A program made the position numbers and the translations under genes. Under the pieces are notes generated by a model, which was not told the origin of the DNA, ran no database searches, and saw only the letters and a program-made list of their open reading frames with translations. This document shows, in pieces, positions 1-14,900 of a stretch of 64,000 nucleotides of DNA (positions are counted from its first letter, which is position 1; each line of letters starts with the position of its first letter). The stretch comes from Anopheles merus (taxonomy: Eukaryota; Arthropoda; Insecta; Diptera; Culicidae). The DNA lies in contig NC_054084.1 of the NCBI RefSeq assembly GCF_017562075.2, positions 21,068,389-21,132,388 of the forward strand, given 5' to 3'.

Positions 1-84
1 GGTGTACGCAGGGCTTCGTTGCGTAAAAATTGTCCATCTGGACACGGTAGGCACCGACAAAAAAAAACAAAAAAAAACACTCTC

Positions 85-109
85 CAAGACCCGATTCGAA
101 TCGGTCTTG
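85..109. repeat. Near-perfect 25-bp palindrome
   Basis: The sequence reads CAAGAC, one extra C, CGATTC, then GAATCGGTCTTG. That gives two 12-base arms with no loop and a single bulged C. The following bases repeat a diverged TTGAATCGG. The arms are longer than expected by chance at one site. It could be a dimeric protein-binding site or a degraded terminal repeat of a mobile element, and the sequence alone does not decide between them. Confidence 0.6.
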
Positions 110-3030
110 AATCGGTGAGTTTGAAAATGATTGGTGTAATCCACCGCACACACTTTGATTAATGATGGCTAATCTTTCAGGCGGCTCCCGCCTTTTTCTA
201 CCCATTCTTTATTTTCCTAAAGGCCGGGCAATACTGGATTTCCACACACCCAACAGGCACCCAGGTAGTCAAGTTTCGGTTACTATCTTACCACCGGATC
301 CGTCCAGCGCGAGTAGCGCTACAGGTGAAAATAAATATGTTCAATCAAAAAGATTGATCGCTCCACGCGTCATCAGCGCCAGACGAAAATTGGACGCCAG
401 ACTTTCCAAATGCAATTGTGCGAACGAGTACATTCGCTTTTCGGTTTGATTAGTTCAATAGACGTGCACTGTGTTTCCGCTACGAGGAGAGCGTTTTGAG
501 GTTAAATTACATCAACTTGTGCATGTGGTTTTGTTGATACGTTTTGAAACGCTAGTTACATGACAAATTTTAAGCAAACTCGCCCAAATCTTATATTTGC
601 CAATTCATAAACGACCAGCGCAATTTGTTGAATTCGTACACGTATCATCGAGCGATTTGTTTGCAATTAAGTTCTCTTTACTGTGCCAAATAAATTATTT
701 CTCAACGAGTAGTACACGTAACGCATAAGTGATATGTTTCACCATTTCATGCAAATGGCGAGCCACAATCAGCCAAGTTTGCAACAGCGTTGCCTCATAG
801 ACCAACGCAGCCGATCGTATCTTGGCAGGGAAAAGTTTACGATTGGCCAAACCGTCCCATCGCACAAATTGGAAGCATATGTTTGAAGAAATGAATAGGT
901 GATTTTCCACTCCGCAACTGTGCGTAATGAGAGAACATTCCGGGCTCCGTTGTGGCCGTTACGATGACTTCTTGAGTGAGCAGTGAGTGAGAATGGCCGC
1001 GAATTGCCACGGTTTGGGCACGATTAGAATTTCCAAAACTACACCAACTCTGTTCTCCTCTCCCCTTGGGGCCGACAGATCGGAGTAATCCAACCTGCTC
1101 ATTACGGTGCGTGTGAAGTCATTTGGCTTGAACCGAAACGAACGAAAGGGGGAACGAAAAAAAATACAGAAGCGTGTAGCTTCGAGCGACGCCATATCAT
1201 CGATGAAACCATCAATTTTGAACTGATTTAATTTTCGATTTGTAATTTGTGAGCTCACACAGTGAGCGCGTGAGCTTTCGTGCATAGCCCGATCGTGTGC
1301 GTGTGTGGTGCAATGAACACACATCACAGTGTATGAGGGGTAGAAGAGATCGTACCAAAATCCATCCATCTCGATTCACCCTCGCTCCAGCCGACTACAC
1401 GGACCAGGTGGAAAAGAAGAGTGAAGGAGATCGACCCACACGGACTACCAACAGTTTGCTTCATGATCAAATTGTCTAATTTTGAAATCGCATCGATCGC
1501 GGGATCAATTGAATGCCGCCGATTAGGTTACCTTGTGCGATAAAGCACCTCTCTCGGGGGGCAATTTTCCTTCACGCTCGGTACCACAGCGCAATGTCGT
1601 TTGCCTTTTTTCGTTCAATTTTCTTCTCCTGCTACCACCGTCAGACTCCCAATGCTGAAGCCCCGTTTGGGTGAACTGAAATCGAATCTGTAAATCGAAC
1701 AATTTCCTAAGTTATCTCGATGAACCGTTTGCACTGGAGATGCCATGACTTCGTGTTTGGATGGGAGTCAATGAGATACAGCAAAAAAAACAATACTGAA
1801 GAACAAAACCAAACCAAGATGGGTCATTCTTATTAAAAGGTGTGTCTACTAGCACGCCGGCAACTACATCCCGAACTCTGCGTTAACGGTAGAAAGACAG
1901 TGAAGAATGCTCCTCACACTTTCTTCTGGCCTGAAAAAACACTTCTACAGAGAAATGTGTAAAAAAGCAAAAAAATATATATATTCAACCAAAACAAAAT
2001 CCGGCAAGATTCATTTTCGACTTTCTGAAATTTAATTGGAAAATATGCTCCCCTCCCTATCTAGCAGCGAGTTCTTTCTTCGTTCATCGTTATAAAAAGA
2101 CGATAAGCTCTAGCTGGATTTTTTTTTGCTCTCGCTTACCCGCTATCAGTTTTTGATTATGCAAGCTTTGCACAGCTGATTCTCATTTCAAGCCTAACTA
2201 CGACTGGAGCTAACTAGCAAGGGCTGGACCAAGCCGAACAAATTCTGGACCGTCCAATAATGACGTTATTTAAAGTGCGTCCATGCTATAAGCACGTTCG
2301 GGGCATTATGATTCCGAGATTGAGCAGCTTGCTGAAAGCGGGCACGTAGTTTCGCAAGCATTCCTGGACAAAAGTGATGAGACTAAGGACTATCAGAGGA
2401 CTTTCCAGGAATGGAACATTCCGATCTTTACTCGGTCAATATCATCAGAAGAGAATGAAAGGGAAGGGATACAAAAAACGTAGGCTATTTTAAAGTAAAA
2501 TGCAGATTATTTTTGCCAGATTTAGTAATAAATCTAAACAAACGTTTACGTTTATCCTGTTGAAATAATAAGTGCAACCTCTCGAATATCTTTTGCAAAA
2601 AAAAGAGATTCTCGTTTTGCCATCAATTCAATTCATCTTCGTGTTGATGAGTTTTTGCAAGGGATAGTTCGTATAAGATTTTTTGTTTTGTTTCGATTCG
2701 AATGTAGTGAAAATCAGAAAAGAATAAGCCTGCGCAAAATATGAATTGTAGAATGTTGAGAATCGGGGAAAAAGAAATAAATAGTGCACTGTTCAATATA
2801 ACAAACAAAGACGAGGACATTAAGCTGCTGATTCCACTGTTTTGAACCAAAATCAAAATCACAATCCTTGTAATTTGTACAACTTTTATTGTTCCTGCAA
2901 AAACCCATCAATATTTCCCATCCGATGGCAATGCAAAGGCATAAATACACCATCAATACCGAATGATCCAACACAGCGGAAATGCGTTTGGGTATTAAAA
3001 TTTCAAATGGAAGCCACAAGCACTGCCCTT

Positions 3031-3080
3031 ACTCTCGCTCTTTCTCTCGCTCTCAATCTTTCTCTCTCTTTCTCTCTCTG
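3031..3080. repeat. Interrupted CT-rich microsatellite
   Basis: Runs of (CT)n and TTTCTCTC are interrupted by G and A bases, within otherwise mixed sequence. This is a simple repeat with no coding meaning. Confidence 0.8.
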
Positions 3081-6000
3081 CCTATATGTCACTCTTGTTA
3101 AGCTTTACTAACTGGCCTCTATTTAACGGCTTGCGGAATGACCCGTACCTTGCAATCCAAACCACTATCCGCACACTGTGGATGGTCGTAAATGTCGCAC
3201 TATATCATGCAAACAAATCCTTCCACTACAGCGTGAAGTAAATCTCGTACGGTCGATGGCAGTACGCTAAAAAAAAAGAAGAAACATTCCACCCGTGTTT
3301 GCATGCTCGGCTCCTTCGTGGAGGATAGCATAAATCAATCTCTAGCTCATTTTTTTTTTTTGCATCGAAACCTCACCGAGATAGATAAAAGATGAGGACA
3401 TGTGCACACACATGTACACGCACAGCAGCACACACACGCACACACAAAACATGGTGCGGGAACATTAATAACGCCATAATCCATCTACAAGCGGATATCA
3501 ACAAATTTTATCTTGCCCCGGGGCCCCAAGCGGAGAGCTTGAAGCTGGGCCGAGTGCGCGCGCGCGCGGAGTGTTGATGTAAAACATGTCAGTCAATTTT
3601 CGAGACCTTTTTGCCTGACCTTTTTTCCACTTCCGCGAGCCGCGCTCCCAGCATCCTAAAGGGGATGGTGCGCACACAGAAAGCGGGTTAGAATTGAAAA
3701 CGAGTTGAAGCTAGATAAAACGTGTCCGTGGTGCCTGGCGGACAGAAAAACGCGCCGTGACTCACATACGCGGTGCCGTGGAGACGAGAGTGTGATTTAA
3801 ACCACACAAAACACTTCCACGCGGGGCCTTTGCTGACAAGATCGGAGAGCCCTGACTTCATCATCATCCCTCCAAAGCGCGTCTGTGTTGGTTCCCTCCG
3901 ATACGCGGCTTTATTTCTGTACACACACACACACACGTTGGACACTCCTTTTGCACGGCCAAAGATTGATCCCGTATTGCGCGCCGGCGGGCACACCGAT
4001 CTTACGTTTTGTGGAGGCGTTGCGTCGCACCCTCATATACAGATCTCCCATTTGCTCCGGCGACTTATCGTCCCAGGGCGTCCTAGAGTTGGTGGGCCAA
4101 CGTGGGGAAGAACGGAGAGAGCACTGCTGGTGGTTGCTTGTTGTCTTCCCTGACGAGAGTCGAGTGTCATTTGCGTGGGTTGTGGGACCGACGGTTAAGT
4201 CGGTTGCGTTATTAGCGGATCGGATATAGAGTCAGCGCGGCCCCAAACCAAAACCCCTTCCCAGCTTGCCCACGATCGGTTCGCGATCGGGCCGAGAGTC
4301 AAATTTAGAGCCGCGCCGCGATATGAAATCGCGCATATGTGTGACGAGCCATCCGTCAAGATTGGCAGCGGTGGCGAGGGCGAAAATATGGGGTTTGTCC
4401 GTACCCGACAGCTTACGATGGAAACGACGCGCTTTGGGGAGATGTTGCGTTTTCGAGACGAAGCTTCGCGCACGTTCGTGAAATTTTATCATAAAAATGA
4501 CATCAGACTTGGGGTGCTCGCCGGAGGTTATTCCTCTTGTTGCTAAACCCTTGACAGATCTGTGGCTGTGAATCATTTGCTGTGGCAATGCTTATTTGCT
4601 TCATTACTCATCGTTCAACGGTCATTCTCAAGCGATATGATAAGCTTTAGAATGCTTGTATGCCTAACTATCTCCACACAATTACAATAAGTGTTTTAAT
4701 CATTGCTGAGACTCGCTCATTGCATCCATCCAAGGGTTAAAACGGTTGATACGACCACTTGGAAAGGATTGATTGGCCAACTTCTCCGTTTGATGGATGT
4801 TTGGGTCGATCGGCCGGGGTAGATATAGGAAATGAAAATGTTTTAATGCATGTCTGAGTATGTTTTATTGCTTTCGGGTTCTTCGCCGCCCAGTTCCACA
4901 CGTTCCACCACTATCGCGAGTGCGCGTGTGTAGGAGTGTGCACGCGTAGGAGGGAAGAGCATGACGGAACGAAATTGAATTACAATCGATTAAAACTCGC
5001 GTCATGGCACACTGAATCATCTGCCCCCTTTCCGATGGATGCAAATTGACACACACACACACATACAATAGGTTATTAAATGGAAATGAAGCTCTTAAAG
5101 ACTTGCTGCCGCACTGGAAAGGTTAACAAGAGCGTACAGGTTCCGTAAATGATGGCGTGTTACATTTTAAATATTCTCTTTTGGGTCAGAACAACACGAA
5201 ATTCTGCCTCTTAATGCGCCAATAAAATTACACATTTGCCTCAACACAGGGCTATACAAGGGGCACACAATTTGAGATGAAGTCAGTACTCACACATCTG
5301 CACTTGATAATCGCATTCCGGGCAGAGCCAGAACCTGCTCGAAATGATCTCACATATCCGAAATATCCCAAAAACCCGTCAGAAGACAACCAACCGCACA
5401 CATCGTTCACCGATAATGCTGCTGCTACTGCACTAGCCCGTATCTATTACTGCGGCACACTTAAATGGGTGTAATCATCGTCATTGCCATTCGAACCCAA
5501 ATAGTACGGAGCCACATTAACGCACGGAACAAAATACCATGGGGCAGACGGTGGTGCACACCACGGTGCATTTGGCACCGTGCTTCACACCGCGTACTGC
5601 TTCCACTAATGATGATTATGCGGCGCACACACTCATCATCATTTTGGAAAAGCTCATCAATAGGGACAACGCCGAACAGCATACAACGCGGTCGCATCAG
5701 CTGTCAGGTGCATGCGGTTCTCTACGAACGTAGTTAATAATGATGTTTTACCACATGTCATTAATGTATGCATGCTGGTGAGCGGTAGGACGATACGGCG
5801 ATAAACCCGGTGCAGATGGTGCAACATAATCGTATCTTGAGGTAGTGGGCTCGCCACTAAACGTACGGATAAAAGCGATTTGGTTGATAACGATGATGCC
5901 GATTCGTACAGTCGCATTCGCATTAATGTTGCACGCCATTACACTGCTACGTTTCGGGTTTACCATGGTGACGGCTTTTTGTTTTGAAATTTGAAGAACT

Positions 6001-9000
6001 CATTGTATGCTCATTTTTTAACTATGGCTTATCATGTCGGGGTTGTTTCTCAAATACAAATTCCAATGTTGCAAAATGTTTGCCCCTGATATGCAATGCC
6101 TCAAGCAGAGCTGTGAACAACACCCGGTGTTCCCGCTCGCATATGTTTAATGCGTGGTGCTGCTATCACACTGGCGTGAGGTGGCTATCAATCCATCAAG
6201 CAAAAATTCCATTACAACCACTTCCTCGCAATGGCAACACACACCAGAGCCGTGCAGATTCAATTCAGCTGAATCATAAAACTAATAAAAATGCAGAACA
6301 GGCAACGCCAACACCCGTCAGCGGCGTTAGAATTGCCTACAGCAGCACTAAAAATTGACCGAATTGCTGTACGTTCAACTCTCGCGCGCCGATAGCCACC
6401 CTCCAGCGAAGAAACGAACCACCACCATTTGACTGACCTACATCGGCCCATTGCCGCAGTGCACATACACACACACATACTCGGACACCCGCGGGAACCG
6501 GCTGTTGTTTTTATGCGCGCGGGAAAGAGATTGAACAAATCCGTTTTAAAGCCTCCTCCACATGGTAGTACACACACACAACAGAGCACACCAGTTGACA
6601 TGGAAGGTGCGTACAACTGCACGGTTGAAGGAACTGGCGGAAGGTTCCGTCAATATGTGACGCTGCTGACGTATTGCTTTAACCAGCCTGTCCATCCATC
6701 CAGCTGGAGCTAATGAGATTGGAAGGCGCCCCGGTACATACGTACGTACGACAAACAAAACAGGCACCTTCAAACGAAGCAATCGTGACTGCAAACAGCG
6801 AATATCTTACAACAGACAGGGCCAAATCAGCGCGCTGTATAAACGGCGCGCACTCCAACAATTCGAATTCTAATTTTGGTCCTTCGAGCCGGAGAAACGT
6901 CACCGTCGAGGATACAATTTCCGCACGCAGACAAATATCCTGTCGTTGCAGTAAATAAAACACAAAAAAAACACAGGAGTAAAAAGAGTGAAGCCAAATC
7001 CATCTGCCAGCTTGCCGCTGTTGTGTGTGCGGCAAGTATGCCTACGGATATCATTACGCCGTATCGATCAAACGTGAACCAAATTTTTGTTTTACATCTG
7101 CACTGGAGCAACAGCAACAAAAAAACCGCGAGCGTGGGCGTGAGCGTTTACATCAACGAGGACGATAACGAAGCGAAAAGATGGTTCGATCCTGTTGGGA
7201 AGCTATTTTTGTACTGCATTGGTTTCGTTTTTACACCGTTCTGTGCTAACATTCAACCGTGTTTTCATGTGAAAGCGCAATCCGGCAGCACAACATTGTT
7301 GCACTGCGGTACTATTTTTCCTGAAACAAAGAGCCATTTATATCGGTGAGGGAGGGCCTCCCGGCCTCGGCCATTTATTGCTAAAATATCATCTAATATT
7401 ATCAATCACCTACACACCATGAAGTAGCGTAGCCAATAGTGCCGATAATCTTAGTCAGCAAATAGTCTCATAATGCCCTTCAGCAGCACTTCTTAAAGAC
7501 CTTCACCGTGATGACCTTCACCCATAGGCGGAGATAGCAACACGCCGCGACGAAACAACACATCATTGCCATTTATTAGACATTTTGCTACGACTTTACC
7601 AAAACCAGCAAGGCCACACACACACACACGTCCGTACCATTCGATTTTACGAACGGGCACACAAAATCGATTTCACATTTTCTTTCTTAATTATTTTGGC
7701 AATGCACCAAACGGTGACGCGTTCGCTCCGTTACAGAACTCGGGTGATGGTGACTTTTTCGTTTTTGCTTTGTTTTGGCAAACCAAGCTGCTCGCAAAAT
7801 GTGTTTCTAGACCGTAGGTCTGTAAAGGCGTTACAATGTTGATGTCGGTGATGTTGGAAACACTTCAATAGATATAAGAGGGAAGAAGCTTTTGGAATGG
7901 AAATCCTTGACTGGTGGAAATATCACAAGGGCTCTTTATCTTAGCCATTTACATTTACATTGATGGTAGTTGGAGTCACAGCGAGGTATAGATTTTCGCT
8001 ATCCGTATAGTACAATCATAGAAGCAAAAGAAACAGTAAGCACCGGAAGCAATAAACGTGACACAATGGTGTGGTAATACGTACAGAAAGCCAAAAAAAA
8101 ACCTAGAATTGTTTTGCGCGCCTATCAAAAAGGGATTTCTTTAACCTAGATTTTATTCCCCCATCGTGTGTCCCACACCCAGCGCATACATCTCAAAGCA
8201 GCAAAACAATGAACCATAAATTGGTATCCAATCTTTCGGGTAAATAATTCCACCACCGCTTCTCTCTGTTAGCTCGCACTGATAATGTAAAAGGCAACAA
8301 CAACCACAGCGCATCGGATCGTTCATTCACAAAACTTTGGATCGTACATCATCGAAGCAGTGCGAGACAGAGAGCATGATTATTACATAAAACCGCAATA
8401 AATTACTCATTGTCTTTTTGCTCGATGGGCTGGCTGGTGGTTGGTGGATCAAACACTTGGGGCATTGGGACCGAAATACACACACACAGAAGAAGTAGAA
8501 AAAACCGGTAGAGCAACGCGTTGCTTCTTGTGCGTGCACGCCACAAACAATCCAACAAAAGTAAACCCCCAAAAATCATTCATCCAACCAAATCCAGATA
8601 ACATTTATATACCGTTTTCCTTTCGGTTTGGTGGGGAAGCTTTTTTTTCTTTTCTTTTCTTCACGCTTTGGTTATGCTTTTCCCCTTTGTCTTGTTTCTT
8701 TGTGCTTTCGATACACCACACGATGACGAAGGCCACGCCAAATCGAATCAGATGCAGAAGAAGCGTCGCTCCAACCTCGCTTACCCGCACTGGGTGAAGG
8801 GCTGGGAAAAAGCTGGGTTTGATGAGAGTGAGAAAAGAAAACTCCAAAAAGCAAAAAAAAAGACAACAGCCCCCGCGCGCGCGTTTTGTCGCTTATCAAG
8901 GCGGTCGCCCTAGTGGTGGTCCCACAACACCACCACTGACTGATGGTGGAATGGCACCGACATAAGCATAAGATGATTGCAGCGATTTGCTTTCGTTTCG

Positions 9001-9355
9001 CCGATTTTGCTCCATCTTTGCGTGTTCCGTCCCACCGCCCGGTAATTGTCCGTGCGCACTCAACCGTCCCGCAGGCGCAGGCTGCGAGCTGGAACCCTTC
9101 TGGGTATGCGAAAGGGGATGATGCAGGCAGTGTCTCGCAAGAAAGACTCCCTTCTCCTCTTCTGATTTCCCATGTAGCAGCAATGCGTGCGATACTCGCT
9201 GCGATGGTCCGCCGGAAATGACACTCACCTGGAAATGAGATGAAAGGAAAACGGAAATGATTAGTGGTGGTGGTCTTATGTTTTTCGATTCGAGTTTTAC
9301 GCTACTTTCGCGTTGAATTCTTGCCCCATGCCCCATGACAAAATCGAAAAGCGAG

Positions 9356-9358
<3 letters not shown>

Positions 9359-9392
<34 letters not shown>
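9359..9392. repeat. (GA)17 microsatellite
   Basis: A pure GA dinucleotide run of 34 bases, preceded by an interrupted GCGAGAGC stretch from 9351. GA repeats in insects can bind GAGA-type factors, but nothing else here points to a promoter. Confidence 0.95.
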
Positions 9393-9396
<4 letters not shown>

Positions 9397-11498
9397 CAGT
9401 AAATTAACTAAAGAGAATTCTTCGACTCGCTTCCCAAGATTAACTTAAAAAGGTTACAAAAAATGTTAAAAAATCACAGCGCGTTTCACGCGTAATTGGG
9501 CTGTTTAAGTTCGAGGGCGGGAAAAAGGCAATTCAAACGTAACAGGCAGGAAGATAATCTGGAAGACATTTCAACTTGGCGCAGAAATACCTCCTGCAGA
9601 TACTATCACAAACCGCAAACAAAAGGGAGTAAGTCAACCGGAGAGTGAAGCTTTTCCAGAGTTGCGTGTCCCATCAGGTACAGTCTAAAGTGTTAACGTC
9701 TGTCCGATTTTACTCTCGATTTCATCAAGAAGAGATAAATCTTTACCAGCTTCCAACTGGTGGCTGCCAGCTTTAAATCGAATTGCTTCGCACGCAACAC
9801 TACTTCTGCCACTGCACCAAAAAACCAAGAAACAATACTCCAACGCGCACGTTCTATCGCAACCAAAGAATGCCGGTGGATGGTACGGAAAAGCTAATTT
9901 ATCAATTTCCTTCGTGTTGGTGCTTGGCTGGCTTGACACAACACGAAAGAGCGCACACGTTGGCTGTTCGGTGCTGTTCGGTTCTATGGATGTGGGTAGG
10001 TGGACGCATACCACCCCTACCGGTTAGGAGAAGCACTAATGCTTTTCGAGCGACGACCTCTTCAACCGTTGAGCGAAAGAAGATTTTCCAACTCCATGTG
10101 GTTCTCCGTCAAAGCACCTAACCAACGAATCTGGGCCGTACGGGGTTGACAGCTCAATCAACCCAACACAGTCCCTACCACAAACAATCAGACCACTCGA
10201 AGATGGTGTGAACAGGAGCATGTTTAGCGAACGGAGGGACTTATTTACCAAAGAAGTGCGGAGGCAACTAGTGGCCGTCTACAGGCGTCGGTAGTGGTTG
10301 CAGTACGGGAAGTTGCTCTGTTTTACATCAATTGACTTCCAGTTTATCGAGCGACTGTCTGTCAGTGTGACACATTCTGCTGAAAGGAAGCTATTAATGC
10401 ATCAAGCAGTGAACCGTAAGATGTCTCTGAACTCATACAAGACATTCTTTGAAAGTCCCAATCGACAACAACATCACCACGCTTCTCTATCATCTTTGCA
10501 GTGTAATGTGTTGAACGAATATAGAACAACCCGCGCTTCTTGGCCCTCTCCTATTTAATCTCTAAAATTTCCGAAAATCTCTCAGCATGAGAACGCTCAG
10601 CTGCAGAGCGAATGTAACGCCTCTGATACGCGAAACCGAATGATACGATTTTGAATATAGAATTGAAAACAAAACTTTACACGATTTCTTAATTTCGCCC
10701 GACACATAACACAGTGCGCCGACATGGTTGAATCTAACCTCCCTAGGAAAGATCTCTCTGTCAACGTCACGCTGCAATTGGAAGACAACAACAACGGGAT
10801 ACGCTGCCAGCTGTTGCTATCAGTCAACCAGTTAAGAAAAGGTGTCGCACGCCTAAAACTTCTGGTGCTGTGCTAACCGACGCCCGCGACCTGGTTGGGA
10901 GAGCGATGGGTTGGTGCTAAAAAACATGACATTTCTTTTACCGCTTTTTTCCTTGTCTACCTTTTTTTCTCTCTCAAATTTCCACACACCCATAGAGATC
11001 ATTTCTGAACCAAATCCGTTGGCGATTATAAATATCAAGGCGGTGAGAAGGTGTACCTATGTACAAGAGATTTTGGAATGTTTCGAAATTCCACGACTAT
11101 CTCACCGTTGAATGGGGAAACGAAACGCTGTCATCGCTCTGGTGTGTGTTGTACTTCCTCCTCTCCAATGGGGAGGTCGAAACTGATACCGATATTACAT
11201 CAGCATTTTGTCAACACTGCTGACGCACAGCATTTCGTATCCATCAAAACATCAACACTGAAGTATTTTAATAACCGTAACAGCTCGGTTTTTGATTTAG
11301 AACACTGCCAGAAACTTTAGATATCAGTCGGTTCTTACACTAAGTGACTTCATTGCTGATCATTACGTATCTGTTAGTTCAACATCAAACAACAGGAAAT
11401 ACATCAAAAAGATATGGCAGTGTGGAGTCGATGAGTTAATTTAAATTCATTACCACTGTTCATTACTGCTCTCCCCCGGACGTCGGTTATTGCTGTAG

Positions 11499-11500
<2 letters not shown>

Positions 11501-11547
<47 letters not shown>

Positions 11548-11570
11548 GCTCTCTCTCTTTCTCTCTCTCC
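11501..11570. repeat. (CT)n microsatellite, interrupted
   Basis: About 70 bases of CT dinucleotide repeats broken by single T or G changes. It also reads as artefactual Glu/Arg-rich open frame on the minus strand, which I do not treat as coding. Confidence 0.95.
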
Positions 11571-11939
11571 ATATCTTTTCACTGATGATCTCTTCCTCCA
11601 CAGCTTACACAAGGTTCCTCGTCCTTCTCCAAGTCACATACCCCACTCTAAGGCAAACAACATCCTTCATCCGACTCCCGTTTTGCTGATAGCCGTGACT
11701 CATACCGCGAGCTCAGCGAAAAAAGAACCATCATGCTACATTACGCCATCATTGTACGGCTACATCTGCGGGATGTAATGCGCGCACACTTTATCAACAC
11801 ACATCCATCTCTCTCGACGTCTTGTCATGGTTGCCCCAGCGCTCCCATGCCACTCTCGAGGTGCTCTTTTCTCCTTTTACGCGATTTCCCCCGCTTTTGT
11901 TCTTGCACCTACCCTCTGGCACCATCAGGTTTTGGCACA

Positions 11940-11953
11940 CCCCCCCCCCCCCC
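11940..11953. repeat. C14 homopolymer
   Basis: Fourteen consecutive C residues on the plus strand (G14 on the minus strand). This is a simple homopolymer, probably length-variable. Confidence 0.9.
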
Positions 11954-14900
11954 TGGGTGACGGCAGACGATGCCATCAAGCTCCATCAGACCGAGTAATT
12001 TCCATATCGCCAAGCTCCACAATTCACACACCGATAGACTCGTCCAAAAAAGGCAAGATTTGCCATCTAGCGCGACAGTGTCAGAACACTGCAGGTTTGG
12101 CTGATGGCCGTCTCACGAAGCTCACGGACGCCAAGAGAACCTTTACATTCGATGCTGGTTGCAGCCGAGCCTAGGGGAGAAACAAGACGGCATATGCTAT
12201 CGTATGCCGATGGATTGTGCGAACGAAATGCGTACAGCGCTCGAACAGCCACGAGTCCAACCAACTTGGATTTGCAAACAGACTCAACCAACCGACTTCT
12301 TCCCCTCCTTCATCGCCAAAGCGCGTAGATATCTACAATCGCTGTCACAGTGCAAACGTCCTACTCAGTTCCTTCCAAAAGGGTACACCCGTAGTCTACG
12401 GCTTTTACACTCACACGCACACTAAGACACACTGATATGAGGGAGGGTGCACTGGGAACAGATATAGATAATTCGCGAATGACTCGCTGTAGTACCTAAA
12501 AATAATCGCATTATACGCTCGCGTCAGAGCAGCGCGCAACGGTGCGCTGTGTGGTTTAACAAAATCTCCATAAAGAGCACTCAAAATCAGCGCTACAAAG
12601 CGAGAGATCCATTAGATGGAGGTCGCTGGGCGGTGCCGTACCCTCGAAAAAGGTAATCAACTGAGCGCTCCCATAATAAAGCTTTTGTTACTTTAGGGGG
12701 TACGCTCAAGTACATGGGGATACAGTGTTGGGGAAAGTGAGCGGTTCCGAGACTGTTTATGGGGAGCACTACTTCACGCTTTTGTGTGGTGAGACACACA
12801 CAGACATATAACACCCAACTCATACCCGTTTGGTGAAGTTACATATTGCAATGCATTACAAATGTGCTCCAGCCTCCGGGGTAAGCCGAGGCCCCGATTA
12901 ATGCCTATACTGTGCGCTGGCATTATGCTTCCCCGGTGCACCAGTCTGGGAGATAAAACAGGATGAGAGAGAAAAAAAAACATCCAAATCCCCGGAAACA
13001 CATAAAACAACAGTGGTTCCAGACCGTGTGGTTGCAGACACACCACAAACAAAACTCTTCGGCCAGGCGTAACTTAAACAACGAACCAAACACCAACCCC
13101 ACACTCACTCGGCCGGACCTAATTTCACTCCTACCCCGGACACTTGATATGGCCTCTTGCTGCTTGGAGGTCGTACTGGGTCGAATTGCAGCGCAAACGC
13201 AAAGCCCAAGGCTTACAGCACTCTTCCACCACCCGCGTCTGATGAGATCTCGAGGTCTTCCGAGGTCTTGCAGTTCAAAAGTTCTTCTTCAAACAACACT
13301 TTCATCAGTACACTCGTCTACCAGGCGGGAACGGGACGGGTGGTGCAGACTCTGATACGAAGGAACTCGTACTCCACGCAAAACGTGTGCGTGTATGAGT
13401 GTGTGTACATATCGTGAGTCAAACCGGGGTGATAAATGCAGAAATAAATATGGCTGACAAAATAACGCGTGGGTCGAACATGGTAATACCGACAGCGGAT
13501 GGAATATATTGTCCCGCCAGATCAGCAGACCCAGGCCTCGAGCCAAAGCTTCAGAGATCGACGGCAAGATAGGGAAGATAGCACATCCAGCGGCGCTTGT
13601 GGAGAGGGAAACACGCATTGCAAACAGTGCTTGCAGATGAGAAGGATAACGCGCCGGAAGGGAGGACGACGCGTCATTTGCATTCAATTTTCGTGACCTT
13701 ACATGGATTACGTCTGAGCCGCAGGCACGAGCTTAATGAAAGATTTAACAGCTGGTTGTGGATATTATAATAACCCTTCCTAGCATCTCACCCACAACCC
13801 ATTTACCCCAAAAACAAAAGCTTGAACAACTCGCTAACACTTTGCAAAGAACAACATTCTTAAATCACACAATGGCAAAAGTTTGCACCGTGGTAAATTA
13901 CCATTCCCTTGAACGGCTGTTGATCCATTAATTTTGCGTAAGGAAAACACTTACTTCCCCTCCACCACTGCTCGATTCACCTCGGTAAGTTGTTGCGCCA
14001 AGAAACCGTCCGCTGGCACAGTACCTCATTTGTGGGGTTGAAGATAATTCCGGGAACTGGCACTGTGTTGAGTTAGCTCCGTGCAAGCAGAGAGTTAAGT
14101 GCTTAGTAGCTGAGGGAAAATCAGAGACCATCAGATTGGAAAATGCGCTCCGTGTGCTAGGTGCCAGGTCGGGGTACACGTCTAGACACTGGCCCGAACC
14201 GGGTGGCACTCAGCATGAACCGTTGTCTGAAAGCAATTAGTACACTTTGGCAATGGAGTGATACAAGACGAGTGTGTGCGAGAGACGGCTTCCCCATCAC
14301 CGTTCCGCTCTTATCGTGTTTCACTAAATGAGCACTTACTTCATTCACTTGACTTCTCTTGAAGACTAAATTAATCTAGCAACCGAGTCAAAACCACTAG
14401 AGAACCTAGAAGGCAGAACCACCTGAAGTCAGCAAACGGACTCCCAGCAACGCAGAGCAGACGTGACATAGAGCGAGCACTGTCAACAAAACCAATCCCA
14501 CAACCGAGTTCACCTTAGTGGTTGGAAGTGATTGCAAATTGCAAAACAAAAACACACTATCATGCGTCAACGCACCAGAGATAATCGAAGCGCCCGGACG
14601 AGCCGCCTGAGGACATCAATCATCAGGCACACACGTACTCTAATTGATGCGTCCAAATCTATCTCGTAAAAGACACCCCACACTCAATCCAGCCTGGATC
14701 ACACGAAACCTTCCCCGAAGCCGATAAAAAGTGATGAAAATCTATCCGCAATGGTCGAAAATTCAATGTACATAAATCTCACAAATCTCATAAATCTCAC
14801 ATGTCCATGGTGGGCCGAAGCTTTACGTCTCGAGCGTCACTGTCAATGCTTCTAGCCTCCACCACTGCCCGGAGGGCAGCCTAAACAAACTTCAAACCTT

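Larger units (their letters stand above)
1..9358. other. Non-coding host sequence, no supported gene
   Basis: I see no gene here that I can support. The open frames are short, overlap on both strands and contain no recognisable domain. The stretch holds an imperfect palindrome at 85-109, a CT-rich tract at about 3031-3080, several short (AC)n runs (around 3921 and 7617), and scattered A or T homopolymers. It reads as intron or intergenic DNA of a complex eukaryote. Confidence 0.6.

Noticed and set aside
7183..7192. GGTTCGATCC, a tRNA B-box-like sequence
   Set aside because: No A-box at the right distance and no acceptor, D or anticodon stem can be drawn.
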